This document shows, piece by piece, positions 7,769-15,610 of a stretch of 37,445 nt of DNA; the stretch's first letter is position 1, and each line of letters begins with the position of its first letter. Origin of the DNA: Bacteroidetes bacterium HGW-Bacteroidetes-7. GTDB taxonomy: Bacteria; Bacteroidota; Bacteroidia; Bacteroidales; UBA932. The DNA lies in assembly GCA_002842465.1 (NCBI GenBank), contig PHDA01000025.1:1-37445 (forward strand), written 5' to 3'. The position numbers and the translations under genes were made by a program. A model generated the notes under the pieces. It worked only from the letters and a program-made list of their open reading frames with translations, ran no database searches and was not told the DNA's origin.

Positions 7769-9289
7769 ATGTTGTGCAGAACTTATTGCGGCGCATGTCT
7801 GGGGATTGAGGCAATAACCGTAACGGTAGAGGTAGATGTTTCACAGGGGATAAGTTTCTATCTGGTAGGACTCCCCGACAGTGCTGTGAGGGAGAGTCAG
7901 CAAAGAATCACAACAGCGCTTTTAACAATTGGGGCAAAGATGCCGGGCAAGAGAATTGTGGTCAATCTTGCACCTGCAGACTTCAAAAAAGAGGGCTCTT
8001 CTTTCGATTTGGCAATAGCGATTGGAATCCTTGCCGCTTCGGACCAATACAGCTTTACCCATCTTAGCAGCTACCTCATTATGGGAGAGCTTGCCCTTGA
8101 CGGAACACTCAGGCCGGTTCCCGGCGCACTACCTCTGGCAATTCATGCAGCAAAGGAGATGTTTAAAGGGATAATACTGCCACTTGAATCGGCATCGGAG
8201 GCCTGCGATATTTCGGGTATTGATGTCTATGGAGTTACCAGCCTTTCGGAGGTTATCTCGGTTCTGCTTGAGGAGGGCGTTATTGATCCGTTAAAGCCGA
8301 TCAAACTGATAGATAACAGAACCCTTGAAGAGAGAGCGGTTCCAGATTTCTGCCAGATAAGAGGGCAGGAGCACGTCAAAAGGGGTTTGGAGATTGCTGC
8401 AAGCGGATCACACAATATTTTGATGTGCGGAGTTCCGGGGTCCGGGAAAAGCCTTATGGCAAAGGCACTTGCGGGCATACTCCCTCCGCTTGAAAGGGAG
8501 GAGGCCATAGAGACAAGTATGATATACTCGGTGGCAGGGAGGTTTGCAAACAACAGCAAAGGAGTTGGCCTTATGCATGAACGCCCTTTCAGAGCTCCAC
8601 ACCATTCGACATCAATTGTAGCGGTAACGGGAGGTGGTGCGAAGGCCCTTCCGGGTGAACTGTCGCTTGCACATAACGGAGTACTCTACCTAGACGAACT
8701 ACCTGAGTTTTCGAGAGAGCTGCTGGAGCTGCTCAGGCAACCGCTTGAAGATAAGGTCATAAATATTTCAAGATCTAAGTACAAGGTGAGCTACCCATGT
8801 AACTTTATGCTTGTTGCCTCTATGAACCCATGCCCCTGTGGCTATTACGGACAACCGGGTGATAAATGTCAATGCATGCCATACAAGGTTCAAAGGTACC
8901 GTTCAAAGATTTCGGGGCCACTACTTGACAGAATAGATATTCATCTGGATATAAGCCCGGTTCCGGGAGATTTGCTAATGTCGGCAACATCGGCAGAGAG
9001 TTCGTCTGATATCGCAGCACGAGTACGGCGGGCCAGGGAGATACAATTCAAAAGGTTTGGCAGTTCAAAGCGAACTAATTCAACAATGACCCTGCCCGAG
9101 ATCAAAGAGCATTGCCATCTCGGCTCTGCCGAAAAGAGTCTGCTTGCCACTGCAGTAAAACGACTTGACCTCTCGGCCCGCGCCTACCACCGAATCCTCA
9201 AACTCTCCCGCACCATTGCCGACCTTGATGGCAGCACAAATATATCCGTCAGCCATATTGCCGAAGCGATTCAGTACAGGGGGAGCTGA
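7769..9289 (+). CDS. comM: YifB/ComM family Mg-chelatase-like AAA+ ATPase
   Basis: ComM is a hexameric helicase that promotes branch migration during natural transformation; in non-transforming species its role is unclear. The 506-aa protein shows the N-terminal Lon-protease-like ChlI domain (GISFYLVGLPDSAVRES at 27-43), Walker A GVPGSGKS (221-228), Walker B GVLYLDELPEF near 306-316, a Cys-rich MNPCPCGYYG near 352-361, and the C-terminal Mg_chelatase_C domain ending LDLSARAYHRILKLSRTIADLDG. Length and domain order are complete, so this copy is intact. A broken second copy of its 3' end lies 1.4 kb downstream. Confidence 0.95.
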   Translation: MLCRTYCGACLGIEAITVTVEVDVSQGISFYLVGLPDSAVRESQQRITTALLTIGAKMPGKRIVVNLAPADFKKEGSSFDLAIAIGILAASDQYSFTHLSSYLIMGELALDGTLRPVPGALPLAIHAAKEMFKGIILPLESASEACDISGIDVYGVTSLSEVISVLLEEGVIDPLKPIKLIDNRTLEERAVPDFCQIRGQEHVKRGLEIAASGSHNILMCGVPGSGKSLMAKALAGILPPLEREEAIETSMIYSVAGRFANNSKGVGLMHERPFRAPHHSTSIVAVTGGGAKALPGELSLAHNGVLYLDELPEFSRELLELLRQPLEDKVINISRSKYKVSYPCNFMLVASMNPCPCGYYGQPGDKCQCMPYKVQRYRSKISGPLLDRIDIHLDISPVPGDLLMSATSAESSSDIAARVRRAREIQFKRFGSSKRTNSTMTLPEIKEHCHLGSAEKSLLATAVKRLDLSARAYHRILKLSRTIADLDGSTNISVSHIAEAIQYRGS

Positions 9290-9341
9290 AGTTTTTTGAA
9301 AATTTCCACAAGCCACTAACCTTTATTCATATACAAATATC

Positions 9342-9349
9342 TATCTTTG
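9342..9349 (+). promoter_or_regulatory. -7 element before the first beta-propeller gene
   Basis: TATCTTTG fits TAnnTTTG, 30 nt upstream of the ATG at 9379. The best upstream TTTG-like box (TTTA at 9322) is only 16 nt away, so the -33 box is weak. Confidence 0.4.
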
Positions 9350-9378
9350 AATAGAGTATAGTTTAAACTTTGTGAAAT

Positions 9379-10641
9379 ATGAGAGAGCTAGTTATTGTCA
9401 TTGTAGCACTATTTTTAATCTCTTGTGAACAAGAAGATGAAATAAATGACTTAAGGGTTATTGATGTGGAAAGCAATGTCGGGAAAAGCAGGCAAGTCCT
9501 TCTATCTGAAGTGGCCGAGTCAATAGAATATATTCCTTTAGAGACTACTGAGGAATCGTTTTTAGGGATCCCAAGAAGAAATCAATTTGTCTATGAAAAT
9601 GATTTGTTATTTGTCTGTCAAAAAGGTGATTATTTTAAAATTTTCAATTCAAAAGGTTATTATTTAAGTGCATTCAATCAACGAGGTAATGGTCCAAAAG
9701 AGTATGTAGCACCTAATATGTTTGTAGTAGATAGTAGTGCAAAAGTATTAAGTATTGGTTCTGCCAGAAACATTGTAGAGTTTAAAATAACAGGAGAGTA
9801 TATAAGAACAATAAACTATCCTGTAGAAGAGTCATTGCGAGGTCTTAGATATAATGACCTTGGTAAGATCGGAAACAACTATTATATTCTTTCACCAAAC
9901 ATTAATACTCCCAAAGATAACCTCAACTATTCTGCTATAATACTTGACAGCACATCAAAAATTGTACTTAAAATTCCGTATCCTAAAATAGCGAGAGAAT
10001 TTGTAAATAAATTAGCTCAAAAAAAATTATTTAATGGACTGAAACCACCCTCATCTCAAATTACACCTAGGCTATTCAGGTTTAAAAACAATGTGCGAGT
10101 AATAACTGAAACAGATGAGAACATAATAAGTGTAAATGAAGATTTACATATTGATACTGTTTATCGCCTAAAATATGGTAAGTATTGCATCAAAAATTAT
10201 CCTGATTCATATAATATTACAAATACAAATGCCCCATTTTTACAACTTTTAGGTAGTATATATGAAAGTTCAGCGTTCCTTTTTATGAGTTTTAGAACCG
10301 GTAAACTCCCTTTAAAACATTGGGAATACACGAATCGTAATGGGGTGAAAATGTCATCTCCTGTCTCATGTTCATATTTTAATAAAAAAACTGGTCAATT
10401 CACTTTTATTGACCCGTGTGGATTAGACGAGTTTGGTCTCATTGACGATATTGAAGGAGGCCCTGCATTCTGGCCACGATATATTAGTCAAGACGATTAT
10501 ATGGTTAACCATATTGATGCATTTACGTTCATTCAATATGCAAAAACCAATAATGTATCGGAGAAATTCAAAAAGATAGCAGCGAGTTTGAACGAATCAA
10601 ATAATCTGGTGTTGATACGGGTTAAGTTAAAAGACAAATAA
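9379..10641 (+). CDS. 6-bladed beta-propeller lipoprotein (BF-type)
   Basis: A 420-aa lipoprotein: signal MRELVIVIVALFLISC with acceptor Cys16, followed by EQEDE, an acidic stretch resembling the Bacteroidetes lipoprotein surface-export signal. The body has repeated propeller-like strands such as DYFKIFNSKGYYLSAFNQRGNGPKEY (about 90-115), typical of Bacteroidota 6-bladed beta-propeller proteins of the PF17170/DUF4221 type. No enzymatic motif is visible. It closely parallels the protein at 27966-29216: both begin with (V/I)D(V/I)E.NVGK, then Y(I)PLET, and end with DDI.GG.A.WP and FKKIA..L. The gene is AT-rich compared with comM and is bracketed by the intact comM and a comM fragment. Precise function unknown. 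Confidence 0.82.
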   Translation: MRELVIVIVALFLISCEQEDEINDLRVIDVESNVGKSRQVLLSEVAESIEYIPLETTEESFLGIPRRNQFVYENDLLFVCQKGDYFKIFNSKGYYLSAFNQRGNGPKEYVAPNMFVVDSSAKVLSIGSARNIVEFKITGEYIRTINYPVEESLRGLRYNDLGKIGNNYYILSPNINTPKDNLNYSAIILDSTSKIVLKIPYPKIAREFVNKLAQKKLFNGLKPPSSQITPRLFRFKNNVRVITETDENIISVNEDLHIDTVYRLKYGKYCIKNYPDSYNITNTNAPFLQLLGSIYESSAFLFMSFRTGKLPLKHWEYTNRNGVKMSSPVSCSYFNKKTGQFTFIDPCGLDEFGLIDDIEGGPAFWPRYISQDDYMVNHIDAFTFIQYAKTNNVSEKFKKIAASLNESNNLVLIRVKLKDK

Positions 10642-10663
10642 CACTGCTTCTGTATTGTTGAAA

Positions 10664-10700
10664 AGATATGCTGAACAAATTTTGAATTCAGCAGATATCT
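10664..10700. repeat. Hairpin downstream of the beta-propeller gene
   Basis: AGATATGCTGA (10664-10674) pairs with TCAGC-AG-ATATCT (10688-10700), an 11-bp stem with a 2-nt bulge and a 13-nt loop. There is no T-run after it, so it is a poor intrinsic terminator but could protect the mRNA 3' end. Confidence 0.4.
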
Positions 10701-10735
10701 TCTGGAGCTTCTAAGATAGCCGCTCGAAGAGAGAG

Positions 10736-10838
10736 TCATATCACTCGAGTACGACGGGCCAGGGAGATACAATTCTAAAGGTTTGGCAGCACAAATATAT
10801 CCGTCAGCCATATTGCCGAGGCGATTCAGTACAGGGGG
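10736..10838 (+). pseudogene. Remnant of a second comM 3' end
   Basis: Two blocks match comM at nucleotide level. CGAGTACGACGGGCCAGGGA and what follows, to GGTTTGGCAG (10745-10789), corresponds to comM 9020-9064 with about two differences. CAGCACAAATATATCCGTCA onward to the run of G (10787-10838) corresponds to comM 9233-9284 with one difference. Bases 9065-9232 of comM are missing, the join falling at a shared GGCAG. Upstream of 10745 the match fades. The fragment is out of use: the comM frame meets TAA directly after the REIQF codons. The high identity suggests a recent duplication rather than ancient paralogy. Confidence 0.85.
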
Positions 10839-10877
10839 TAAGATTTACTAATGATGGAAAATCTAATTATGACAGAA

Positions 10878-13685
10878 TTACTGGTCACTATTCAGAATCT
10901 TTGAATTATATGCACCGTTATTGATTTTTTTTCCACCCGATTTTTTATAGTTGAACTTATAGCTGAAATTAAAAAGAATTTGTGTACCTGTAACCTGCGA
11001 CCATGTATATGTCTGACTTTGAGGAGAAGTAATAGTGTTGAATAAACGTCTTGAATTTAACAAGTCGTAAGCAGAAATGCCAAAACTCGCATTACGCTCT
11101 TTCAAAAATTTATAATTTAAGGATGCGTTTAACAGGTTGATTGTCTGATCGGTATTTCTGTAATATGGGTTTCTGGAAATATAAGTATTGCAGAATGCTG
11201 ATATATTAATCCTTCCGGATAATATTACAGCAGTCATATTTACCGACAATTGTTCGCTAAAGAAGCGATCGCGGACCCCCGTGCTACGTCTGTTGAACGA
11301 ATAGCTACTTTGAGAGTTTACAACGAATTCTAAATATTGTGAAAAGGTGCTTTTTAAATTTACAGAAAGAGCAGCACTTTGTTGAATCGTTTGCACAAGA
11401 TCATTGCCGATATAAACTGGGACATTTTCATATCTGTACTGTAGCGTTGAGCTGAGTATAGATCCTAGGAAGTTAACAGGAAGCGAAACATCAATCTTAG
11501 GCATAAAATAGTATCTGTTCTGCCCGTTCCGATACTGTGATAAATATGAACCGGCTTTAGCAAGGTAATTATTATATTGCTGCAGGACAGTATCTTTATT
11601 AAAAAAAATAAAGCCATTTAGACTTATAGGATTAGTAATATAAGATCCTGTAATGCTTGTGCTTACTGAGATCTCGTTTTCCATTAAGCTCAGTTTTGTC
11701 GATAAATTATGAGTGTATGATTGTTTGAGGTTGGGATTCCCGACTGACAGAAATGATCCGTTCCCGCTATTAATAACGGGTGTCAGCATATTTGACCCAG
11801 GGATAGTTACTCTGCTTGAATAAGAAACAGTTAATTGGCTGCTGGATGTATTTAATAAAGCATTATGATCATATAAAAACATAGGCAAAATGGCAAAATA
11901 GGTGCTATGTTTATCCAGTCCTCTATCTTTATCAGTATAACTTTGTGTTGAGATCTGGCTCTTAAATCCCAGTACTAACTTGATCTGTTTACGACTCCTT
12001 ACCAGATTCAATTCCGGGATAATCAGTTTAGAATGGTCGGTATAATTATACATTTGAGTGTAATCATATAGCCCTGTCATGTTATCGACCACTATCTTCC
12101 GGCTTTGAGTGTTGTTAATCATACCTGTGACCTGAGTATTGAGACTTGTGTACCTAGACAATTCATACCCTAATTTTGGTGTTATGTTGATCTGATAACC
12201 ATTCCGTTGGATTGGTCCCGATAAATTCAAGTATGAGTATGAGGAATTACGGACAGTAGTGTCTTTCCTTAACTCTTGCTGAGAATTATCTGTAACTGTA
12301 GCCGAAACATCTGTGCCGAAAGATAATTTCTGAGAAATCTTCCAACTCCATCTAATACTGTATCTGCCCAAAAATCCATATTCTTGGTTTGATGCACTAT
12401 TTCTGAAGAGGGAAACGATCGAACCATCCATAATATTGGAATTCAATATGGAGGTGGATTTCGCCCGATTTATAAACGAACATTCTGAATAGATATCAAT
12501 TGTATGATTTTTTGGCCGGGACTTGATATTGAAACCAATATTATGACTACTTGTGGTTTCATTAAGAGAAGTTGAATCTTTGACATCCCTCGAATTGTAC
12601 TCTTTAGTGGGGAAAAACAATTGTTCGCGATATGTGAGATTTGAATTATGTTTTTGCTCAAAGGAGTATTTAGGCTGTATTTCAATTATTTTCTTTTTGC
12701 CTAGAAAAACAGAGCCACTAATATCAATGACTGTTTGCTTGTTATCCCCGGAAATATTGGCTTGGGCGATAGATAATTCGTCAATCTTATTTGTGAATCT
12801 GTTGATGTTGTTATGAAATATATTGGTTTGAAAAATCCCCTTTTTATCACCGAAATAATTGAGTGTAATACCGGAACCGTATCGGTCCTTATATTGTCCG
12901 CCATCGCCATGTGTCAGATCTTTACCATAACTCAACAAAGCATGTCCAATCGTGATTTCTGTAAGTTTGCTAAATGTGATGAAATTGAATATCCATCTTT
13001 TGGGAGCGTTCGAATTACCTAGGTGTTTATCTTGATCGCTTATTTCTTTAAATGCCTCAATAGAAATAATATCTTTGGCATCAAGATTTTCCATAAGGTT
13101 GTATAGGCCTACATCTTCCGAACCGAAGACCTTTCGTCCGTCAACATAAGCCCCACTTACCAATTCTCCCATAAACCAAACCCCATAATCTATAGTTACT
13201 CCTGGCAGTTTTGAAACCAAAGAACCAACATTTGCTCCATGAAGTGTTTTAAAAGCAGCTGCGTTGAATTGAACAGTATCACCACGGTATATCACTTTTT
13301 TTAATCTTGCACTAACAACAACAGAATCAATCTCGAATGTTCCCGGGGCCATTCTTATGGTATCATATATCTGAAAATCAAATTTTTTGTCGGTCTTTAT
13401 TTTAGAGATTCTGTATCCTAGGAATGCTGCCTCCAAAAAATTTGGCTGTTTTGGAACAGAAAAATTATATGTTCCATTGGTGTTAGTTATGAAATGAATC
13501 GTGTCTTTTGGTAAATATATGGATACAATGGCCCCTGCTAATGGTTTGTTAGTGAGCGAGTCAACAATAACCCCGCTTATATTCAAAGATTGATTTTTAC
13601 TCTCTTGACCATGGGCCAATAAAGGAAATAGTGGAAAGACAGAAAGGGTAAATAAATATTTTAAAAGATACTTTGTAGTTATCAT
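10878..13685 (-). CDS. Outer-membrane beta-barrel protein with N-terminal CarboxypepD_reg-like and plug domains
   Basis: A 935-aa protein with a signal peptide (MITTKYLLKYLFTLSVFPLFPLLAHGQ). Residues about 33-115 form a carboxypeptidase-regulatory-like beta-sandwich (LNISGVIVDSLTNKPLAGAIVSIYLP, then TNTNGTYNFSVP). A TonB-receptor-type plug follows (YRGDTVQFNAAAFKTLHGANVGSLVSKLPGV, then YVDGRKVFG), and from about residue 240 an aromatic-rich antiparallel barrel ends in FNFSYKFNYKKS. This matches the outer membrane beta-barrel family (PF14905 type) rather than classical SusC; no susD-like partner is present. Likely role: outer-membrane uptake or surface assembly, substrate unknown. It is divergent from the three small secreted proteins that start at 13762 and carry the same type of N-terminal domain. 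Confidence 0.85.
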   Translation of the reverse strand: MITTKYLLKYLFTLSVFPLFPLLAHGQESKNQSLNISGVIVDSLTNKPLAGAIVSIYLPKDTIHFITNTNGTYNFSVPKQPNFLEAAFLGYRISKIKTDKKFDFQIYDTIRMAPGTFEIDSVVVSARLKKVIYRGDTVQFNAAAFKTLHGANVGSLVSKLPGVTIDYGVWFMGELVSGAYVDGRKVFGSEDVGLYNLMENLDAKDIISIEAFKEISDQDKHLGNSNAPKRWIFNFITFSKLTEITIGHALLSYGKDLTHGDGGQYKDRYGSGITLNYFGDKKGIFQTNIFHNNINRFTNKIDELSIAQANISGDNKQTVIDISGSVFLGKKKIIEIQPKYSFEQKHNSNLTYREQLFFPTKEYNSRDVKDSTSLNETTSSHNIGFNIKSRPKNHTIDIYSECSFINRAKSTSILNSNIMDGSIVSLFRNSASNQEYGFLGRYSIRWSWKISQKLSFGTDVSATVTDNSQQELRKDTTVRNSSYSYLNLSGPIQRNGYQINITPKLGYELSRYTSLNTQVTGMINNTQSRKIVVDNMTGLYDYTQMYNYTDHSKLIIPELNLVRSRKQIKLVLGFKSQISTQSYTDKDRGLDKHSTYFAILPMFLYDHNALLNTSSSQLTVSYSSRVTIPGSNMLTPVINSGNGSFLSVGNPNLKQSYTHNLSTKLSLMENEISVSTSITGSYITNPISLNGFIFFNKDTVLQQYNNYLAKAGSYLSQYRNGQNRYYFMPKIDVSLPVNFLGSILSSTLQYRYENVPVYIGNDLVQTIQQSAALSVNLKSTFSQYLEFVVNSQSSYSFNRRSTGVRDRFFSEQLSVNMTAVILSGRINISAFCNTYISRNPYYRNTDQTINLLNASLNYKFLKERNASFGISAYDLLNSRRLFNTITSPQSQTYTWSQVTGTQILFNFSYKFNYKKSGGKKINNGAYNSKILNSDQ

Positions 13686-13708
13686 AAAATAGAAATATAT
13701 TTTTTTTG

Positions 13709-13739
13709 CAAATATAAAAATTATTCATAACATTGTAAA
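13709..13739 (-). promoter_or_regulatory. Promoter of the outer-membrane barrel gene
   Basis: On the minus strand TTTA (13736-13739), 19 nt spacer, then TATATTTG (13709-13716). This is one mismatch from the Bacteroidetes consensus TTTG-N19/21-TAnnTTTG and lies 24 nt before the ATG. Confidence 0.6.
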
Positions 13740-13761
13740 TCAATTTTTTAAATAAAAGGCT

Positions 13762-14124
13762 ATGAAAAGAATATTATCGTTTTTATTGATTCTTACTGTA
13801 TGTTTGGCTGCCTCATCTTCAAATACGATTTCAGCAATCAATAGTAAACAGGACCAAAAAAAAGAGAAAGCAAAAATTATCCTAGTTTCCGGGATAGTAA
13901 CAGACGAACAGGGCAATCGCCTTAAAGGTGTCATTATCATGTCAGTAATAGAATCAGAAACAGATATTCCGTTCGGAACAGAAAGTGGAGATAACGGAAA
14001 ATACAACATTCGTGTAAAAAGTGACCAAACATTAATTTTTTCTCTTAATAGTTATGAATCTCAAAAAATTTGTATTAAAGGAAGGGATGAAATAGATATA
14101 GTAATGAAAAAACTAAAGAATTAG
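13762..14124 (+). CDS. Small secreted CarboxypepD_reg-like protein
   Basis: A 120-aa protein: signal peptide MKRILSFLLILTVCLAASSS, a Lys/Gln/Asp-rich linker (NSKQDQKKEKAK), then one carboxypeptidase-regulatory-like beta-sandwich (VSGIVTDEQGNRLKGVII at about 42-59, SGDNGKYNIRV, LIFSLNSYESQKI, ending IDIVMKK). This domain normally sits at the N terminus of SusC-type receptors; here it is the whole mature protein. First of three such genes in a row (32-nt and 35-nt gaps follow), divergent from the barrel gene by 76 nt. Function unknown. Confidence 0.72.
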   Translation: MKRILSFLLILTVCLAASSSNTISAINSKQDQKKEKAKIILVSGIVTDEQGNRLKGVIIMSVIESETDIPFGTESGDNGKYNIRVKSDQTLIFSLNSYESQKICIKGRDEIDIVMKKLKN

Positions 14125-14156
14125 AATCTTAACTAACTTATTTAAATATATTAATT

Positions 14157-14564
14157 ATGAAAAAATTTTTCGCAGTATTAATTTTAGGTCTTATGTGCAT
14201 TGTCGTATGTCAGACATCATTAAAAGCTCAGATATCACTAATACGAGTGGCAATAACAGTTGTAGATACCGTTAACGTAGGGATTCCAGGTGTTCAAATT
14301 AAGTTTGTAGTTGGGTTAGGAGGAGGGGAAACAGATCTAGATGGAAAATATGTATTAATATGCATGTCAAATTCCACATTGCGGTTTAGTAAAGTAGGCC
14401 TTATTACGCAGGACGTGGCAGTTAATAATCAAAATGCAATTACAGTTGTGATGAAAGAAGATTTACTTGCTTATAACAACAATACATATAAATTCAACCC
14501 CATTTTGAATTTTTTATATAGTTGTAAATACAACAAAGTTTTATTTTATAATAAGAATATTTAG
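14157..14564 (+). CDS. Small secreted CarboxypepD_reg-like protein, tandem copy 1
   Basis: A 135-aa protein: signal peptide MKKFFAVLILGLMCIVVCQTSLKAQ, then a single CarboxypepD_reg-like domain (IRVAITVVDTVNVGIPGVQI, ETDLDGKYVLIC, LRFSKVGLITQDV, AITVVMKEDLL). After it comes a tail, AYNNNTYKFNPILNFL, that is shared with the next gene but is not part of the generic domain. No catalytic residues are evident. It is probably co-transcribed with its neighbours. The exact role is unknown; a secreted partner of the nearby outer-membrane barrel is a guess based on shared domain type and location. Confidence 0.72.
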   Translation: MKKFFAVLILGLMCIVVCQTSLKAQISLIRVAITVVDTVNVGIPGVQIKFVVGLGGGETDLDGKYVLICMSNSTLRFSKVGLITQDVAVNNQNAITVVMKEDLLAYNNNTYKFNPILNFLYSCKYNKVLFYNKNI

Positions 14565-14599
14565 TTATAATTCTCTAACTTATTAAAATACACCAAAAT

Positions 14600-15007
14600 A
14601 TGAAAAAGCATTTCTCAATTTTAATTTTAAGTCTTGCATGTCTTATCGTATGTCAGACCCCCCTAAAAGCTCAGTTGAATCAGATTCGAGTGTCAATAAC
14701 AGTTACTGATAAGTATCTTAACTATATGCCTGGTGTAACAATACTGGTATTAAATTATTTTTATGGAACACAAACAGGTGACGATGGTAAAGTAATATTA
14801 TACTGCCCACCGTACAGCACATTGCAGTTTAGTTATGTGGGCTATGTTACCCAAGAAGTGCCAGTCAATAATCAAAAAACTATTGTGGTTAGACTTGAAG
14901 AAGATTTACTTGCTTATAACAACAACCCATATAATTCTAACCCTATTTTGTATTTATTAAATAATAATAAATATCGCAAAGGGTTATTTTATGCAAAGAT
15001 CGGATAA
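14600..15007 (+). CDS. Small secreted CarboxypepD_reg-like protein, tandem copy 2
   Basis: A 135-aa paralogue of the preceding gene, identical in length. Shared landmarks are the signal peptide pattern MKK.F..LIL.L.C..VCQT.LKAQ, IRV.ITV.D, PGV.I, DGK, the FSYVGYVTQEVPVNNQ block and the tail EDLLAYNNNPYNSNPILYLL. It keeps the canonical FSYVGY motif better than copy 1 (FSKVGL). The sequences differ throughout, so the duplication is not recent. A terminator-like hairpin follows at 15088. Function unknown. Confidence 0.72.
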   Translation: MKKHFSILILSLACLIVCQTPLKAQLNQIRVSITVTDKYLNYMPGVTILVLNYFYGTQTGDDGKVILYCPPYSTLQFSYVGYVTQEVPVNNQKTIVVRLEEDLLAYNNNPYNSNPILYLLNNNKYRKGLFYAKIG

Positions 15008-15087
15008 TGTTAACTAGTAGGAGATAAAAAATTCAAAACTATATCCTAGAAATCCTTACAAATCTAAGAATATCATTATTTTCTCAA

Positions 15088-15116
15088 GACAATCTAAGGG
15101 TTGTCCTGTTTTTTTA
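15088..15116 (+). terminator. Probable terminator of the small-protein cluster
   Basis: GACAA (15088-15092) pairs with TTGTC (15101-15105), followed by CTG and a run of seven T. The stem is short, so strength is doubtful. Confidence 0.45.
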
Positions 15117-15119
15117 TAA

Positions 15120-15509
15120 TCACAAAATTCCAATATCGAGACCCTTTATCCATCGCACTAAATTATTCAGTAAACCTCCAGTAAAATACATATTATAAAA
15201 TGTTTTGGTGTCTTTAATTTTTTGAAAATTAAAGCCATGACACATGGGAAGTGTAAAATGCTGAGGCAGGATATATCCGGCGAAGGAAAAGAAATCAGGG
15301 TTCTTTTTGAGACAAAAGGGGAAGCATTTATCAATATTACTATTTATAATGTCAAAGTCCCCTGTTGGACACCCTATTTTCTCCTTCATTTCTTTTCTTA
15401 TTATTTTACTGGCTTCAATTTTCACTATTGTTTTTGAGTTAACTTTTAAAATCTTAGCTATTTCTAAAATGGTCAGCCCTCTTTCTTTTCTGTACTGTTT
15501 AATTGCCAT
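15120..15509 (-). CDS. Possible HTH (XRE-like) protein, 129 aa
   Basis: Residues 5-35 (QYRKERGLTILEIAKILKVN and SKTIVKIEASK) look like a helix-turn-helix of the XRE or resolvase-tail type. The remaining 90 residues match nothing I recognise and contain several Cys and aromatic residues (CPTGD, DKCFPFCLKK). It lies on the opposite strand to the small secreted proteins, between them and the ATPase gene. It may be a small regulator or a decayed gene; the AT-rich sequence makes a chance frame possible, but the N-terminal HTH pattern supports coding. Confidence 0.45.
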   Translation of the reverse strand: MAIKQYRKERGLTILEIAKILKVNSKTIVKIEASKIIRKEMKEKIGCPTGDFDIINSNIDKCFPFCLKKNPDFFSFAGYILPQHFTLPMCHGFNFQKIKDTKTFYNMYFTGGLLNNLVRWIKGLDIGIL

Positions 15510-15610
15510 AGGATACAGGAGAGTGACCTGTTCCCCAAAAATCGGACATTTAAAAATAGAGAATTTCGGGCAAATTAATAACTTTGAAAATCATAACAAG
15601 ATGATGTCCT

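Noticed and set aside
7650-7844. N-terminal extension of aroB to 7844
   Set aside because: It would overlap comM, has no homology to AroB, and the ATG at 7649 gives normal length right after a -7 box.
10664-10700. Attachment site or terminator at the hairpin after the beta-propeller gene
   Set aside because: No T-run follows and no second copy of the sequence is visible at the other side of the block; kept only as a hairpin.
13762-15007. Split remnants of one SusC N terminus rather than three genes
   Set aside because: Each frame has its own signal peptide, full CarboxypepD_reg-like domain and stop, with short regular gaps, so they read as intact small genes.
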